Below the pieces are notes generated by a model that saw only the letters and a list, made by a program, of their open reading frames with translations, was not told where the DNA came from and searched no databases. A program made the translations under genes and the position numbers. Of a stretch of DNA of 18,142 nt, positions 15,712 through 18,142 are shown in pieces (position 1 is the stretch's first letter; each line of letters begins with the position of its first letter). Origin of the DNA: an uncultured Saprospirales bacterium (GTDB lineage Bacteria > Bacteroidota > Bacteroidia > Chitinophagales > Saprospiraceae). Location: positions 1-18,142 of the forward strand of contig CALAZP010000062.1 in assembly GCA_937926355.1 (NCBI GenBank), in the 5' to 3' direction.

Positions 15712-17994
15712 ATGAAAATGATTCCTATGAGATTATCAATATGTTTTCTTTTGTTTTTTCGCGTGGCTGTTGCTCAGGGAGATTATCTCACTGGGATCAT
15801 TAAAGATGCCGTTGATAAGACCCCATTGGAAGGGGTTCATGTACTGAATCAATCCGATGGAGGAACCTTTACCCAGACTTCTGGATGGTTCAAACTGTAT
15901 GTATCGGTGGGTGATACGCTTCACTTTTCCTATTTAGGATATCAAAATCAAACCTTAATCATAAGAGAAGGAGATTCACATATAGAAGTATTATTAATCC
16001 CTCAAGAAGTCCAAATGGAGGTAGAGGTGGTGGTTAAAACGAGCCCCATTCGATTAGCTGAACCCATTGGTTTGGGAATACTTGAACAGGAGTCCTTTTT
16101 AGTTGATGAAGGAATCAGTTTGAGGGCTGGGTTAAACCGGATTCCAGGGGTTTTTATGCAAAGTGGGACCCACAATACCAATCGAATTTCCATAAGAGGT
16201 GTTGGCAGTCGTTCTTCGTTTGGAACCTCTAAAATACGCCTTTATCTGGACGATATACCCCTAACTTCTGGAGATGGTTCTAGTGCAATTGAAGATATCG
16301 ACCCCATTCTATTGGAAACTATAAAAGTTATAAAAGGGCCATCTGCAGGTTCTTTTGGTGCAGGATTGGGAGGTGTCATTCAGTTGAATCCATATAGCCG
16401 GCTTTCGAACCAACCTTTAAAAGCCGAGGTATCGTATCAGTGGGGGGATTATCAGACCCAAAGAGCGGTGTATCGGATCCGGCAATCTAGTGAAAAAGCT
16501 GCTTTTCAGTTGTTATCTACTCAAACTAAAAGTGATGGTTGGCGGCAGAATAGTTCGTACAACCGAGATATTTTATTTGGCTCTTTGCAGTTGAAAGGGG
16601 AAAATGGCAGCGATACGAGATTCCTTTTCAATCGATATGTCAATTTGGCTTATATCCCAAGTTCTATTAATTTCGACGATTTTACTCAAAATCCTTGGAA
16701 AGCTGCGGGTAATTGGTTAGCGATGGAGGGATATGAGGACTATGAAGGGATTCATTTAGGCCTTACGCATACTACGGCACCGATTTTTGAAAATGACCAG
16801 TTGGTGGTTACCCTCAAACTAGGAGGTTTTGCAGGAAATCACCAAAATTTTGAACCGCGACCCTTTAATACTTTAAGGGAACAGTCCACGGTATTGGGGT
16901 CAAGGAGTTATTTGCAGGGAATTGGCAAAGATGAAGACCATTGGTTAAGGGCTTTTCAAATAGGTTGGGAAGCCTATCGGCAAAAATATCTGTGGACTAC
17001 GCATCAGGCTTCGGATCAGGTCTTAACTTCCTTGCTTTCAGATAATCAGGAATACCGAACCTATTATAATTTTTTTGGAACGTGGGATTGGAATTTAGGG
17101 CCTCGATGGTTTTTATTAACCGGGTTTAATTACAACAGAACGGTTTTTGATTATACGGATTTTTTTCTTCAGGATGGGGTTGATGGCTCTGGAATTAAAA
17201 AGTATGGGGGCGTTTTTTCGCCTCGGATTTCTTTTGGATATTCTCTGGGGCAAGGAATTACTTTGTACGGAGGAATCAGTCATGGGTTTTCTCCTCCCTC
17301 TTTGGAAGAGACCCTTTTGCCGAATGGCGCTATTAATCCTGATATCCAGCCGGAAAAGGGATGGAGTATAGAGATTGGAAGTCGGGGAAAGATGATAGGT
17401 CAAAAATGGGATTACGATATTACTTTTTATCGGATGAGTATTTATGATTTATTGGTTTCTAAGCGAGTGGAGGAGGACCAATATTTGGGTCTAAATGCTG
17501 GTTTGACCCAACACTTAGGCGTGGAAACCTTGGTGCAGTTTAACCCCAATAATCACTGGCAATTATATTGGAGTCATCATTTTACGAAGTACACTTTTGA
17601 GGATTTTGTAGATGGGGAGAATGATTATTCCGGTAATCCACTAACGGGGGTAGCGCCGCATACGCTTCAAACTGGTGTGAGGATGCAGTTACCTTTTGGT
17701 TTGAAGGGAATTCTATTTTATGAGTATGTTGATAAAATGCCCATGCGAGATGATAATTCGGTCAATAGTGCAGCGTATTCTGTTGTTAATGGCCGACTGA
17801 CTTACGATTGGAGGTTGGGAGAAATTTTGCAGTTGGAACTTTATGCGGGGATGAATAATATTTTGGATGCCGCTTATGCGGGTATGATTTTGGTCAATGC
17901 TGCTTCTTTTGGAAGTAGCCAACCTCGGTATTATTATCCGGGTCTTCCTAGAAACAGTTATGGTGGTATTAAAGTGACTGTGGAGTTTCCCTAA
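15712..17994 (+). CDS. TonB-dependent outer-membrane receptor
   Basis: This 760-residue protein is a TonB-dependent transporter of the outer membrane. A signal peptide (MRLSICFLLFF core, ending near AVAQ) precedes a carboxypeptidase-regulatory-like domain at about 25-97 (LTGIIKDAVDKTPLEGVHV, FSYLGYQNQ). The plug covers about 118-230, with RIPGVFMQSG, RISIRGVGSRS, RLYLDDIPLT, IKVIKGPSAGSFGAG and GGVIQLNP. The remainder is a 22-strand-type barrel with alternating aromatic strands. Its length fits the siderophore or small-chelate receptor class rather than the long SusC type, and no SusD gene follows. The neighbouring HMA protein makes a metal complex a reasonable substrate guess. A TTG at 15706 could extend it by two residues, but the ATG at 15712 is the better start. 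Confidence 0.93.
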   Translation: MKMIPMRLSICFLLFFRVAVAQGDYLTGIIKDAVDKTPLEGVHVLNQSDGGTFTQTSGWFKLYVSVGDTLHFSYLGYQNQTLIIREGDSHIEVLLIPQEVQMEVEVVVKTSPIRLAEPIGLGILEQESFLVDEGISLRAGLNRIPGVFMQSGTHNTNRISIRGVGSRSSFGTSKIRLYLDDIPLTSGDGSSAIEDIDPILLETIKVIKGPSAGSFGAGLGGVIQLNPYSRLSNQPLKAEVSYQWGDYQTQRAVYRIRQSSEKAAFQLLSTQTKSDGWRQNSSYNRDILFGSLQLKGENGSDTRFLFNRYVNLAYIPSSINFDDFTQNPWKAAGNWLAMEGYEDYEGIHLGLTHTTAPIFENDQLVVTLKLGGFAGNHQNFEPRPFNTLREQSTVLGSRSYLQGIGKDEDHWLRAFQIGWEAYRQKYLWTTHQASDQVLTSLLSDNQEYRTYYNFFGTWDWNLGPRWFLLTGFNYNRTVFDYTDFFLQDGVDGSGIKKYGGVFSPRISFGYSLGQGITLYGGISHGFSPPSLEETLLPNGAINPDIQPEKGWSIEIGSRGKMIGQKWDYDITFYRMSIYDLLVSKRVEEDQYLGLNAGLTQHLGVETLVQFNPNNHWQLYWSHHFTKYTFEDFVDGENDYSGNPLTGVAPHTLQTGVRMQLPFGLKGILFYEYVDKMPMRDDNSVNSAAYSVVNGRLTYDWRLGEILQLELYAGMNNILDAAYAGMILVNAASFGSSQPRYYYPGLPRNSYGGIKVTVEFP

Positions 17995-18142
17995 TGCACT
18001 TTTGTTTTGCCAACTGGCGTTATTTGTGGGTATCAATCAGCAAATTGATTGGTCCGATGACAACTTCTTCTGTAAAGGTAGTGCTGCAGATAATAAAGCA
18101 GATTAACTCAAATATCAAGTAACAAAACTTAGTTATTCGGCT
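17995..18142. other. unassigned right-hand tail
   Basis: No gene can be supported here. Three short open frames exist: a + frame from an ATG overlapping the receptor stop as TAATG (17994-18122, 42 codons plus stop), a second + frame with no ATG, and a - strand frame open from the window edge to a TAA at 18020-18022 that could be the end of a gene outside the window. A small inverted repeat, CAATCA (18034-18039) with TGATTG (18046-18051), has no T-tract, so it is not a convincing terminator. Sequence to the right would decide. Confidence 0.3.

Noticed and set aside
17713..18036. - strand frame of 107 codons over the end of the TonB receptor gene.
   Set aside because: It is mostly antisense to the conserved receptor barrel and its composition is not protein-like.
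1..18142. CRISPR array, tRNA or rRNA genes, insertion sequence, phage or transposase genes.
   Set aside because: No regularly spaced repeats, cloverleaf-like segments, terminal inverted repeats or transposase/integrase motifs were seen.

Overview
The window looks like a chromosomal segment of a Bacteroidota bacterium, most likely of the order Cytophagales. The evidence is family content: a TonB-dependent receptor with an N-terminal carboxypeptidase-regulatory-like domain, a 6-bladed beta-propeller lipoprotein, a protein resembling the DUF6702 family, a Bacteroidota-type HMA chaperone and a Bacteroidota-type GlyA. Promoter-like TAnnTTTG elements and an AT-rich composition agree with this. The order is an inference from resemblance only.

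Layout. At the left, on the + strand, is a secreted M20-family amidohydrolase (155-1486). From 14019 down to 1539 nine genes lie head to tail on the - strand with overlaps or gaps of at most 33 nt, so they may be one long operon. In transcription order they are: a small four-cysteine secreted protein; a 6-bladed beta-propeller lipoprotein; a lipoprotein that joins a thioredoxin-like domain to an RND periplasmic adaptor; a degenerate RND-like subunit; a second, near-canonical RND subunit; a TolC-type outer-membrane channel; a sugar-porter MFS transporter; an LpxL/HtrB-like acyltransferase; and a DUF6702-like exported protein. At the right are glyA (+, divergent from the operon), a CxxC copper-chaperone-like HMA protein (-) and a TonB-dependent receptor (+). 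The last 148 nt are unassigned.

How the genes may work together. The adaptor, two RND subunits and TolC make a complete tripartite envelope exporter. Three features set it apart from a routine multidrug pump. The adaptor carries a CxxC thioredoxin-like domain. The true RND subunit has a CPNC pair in its first porter segment. The operon begins with a secreted protein of about 75 mature residues with four cysteines, next to a propeller lipoprotein. My main hypothesis is a dedicated, thiol-linked RND export or maturation system for that small protein. This is an inference from gene order and motifs. The last three operon genes may be passengers or may reflect an envelope-related role. The glyA, HMA and TonB-receptor region looks like ordinary core or metal-homeostasis content.
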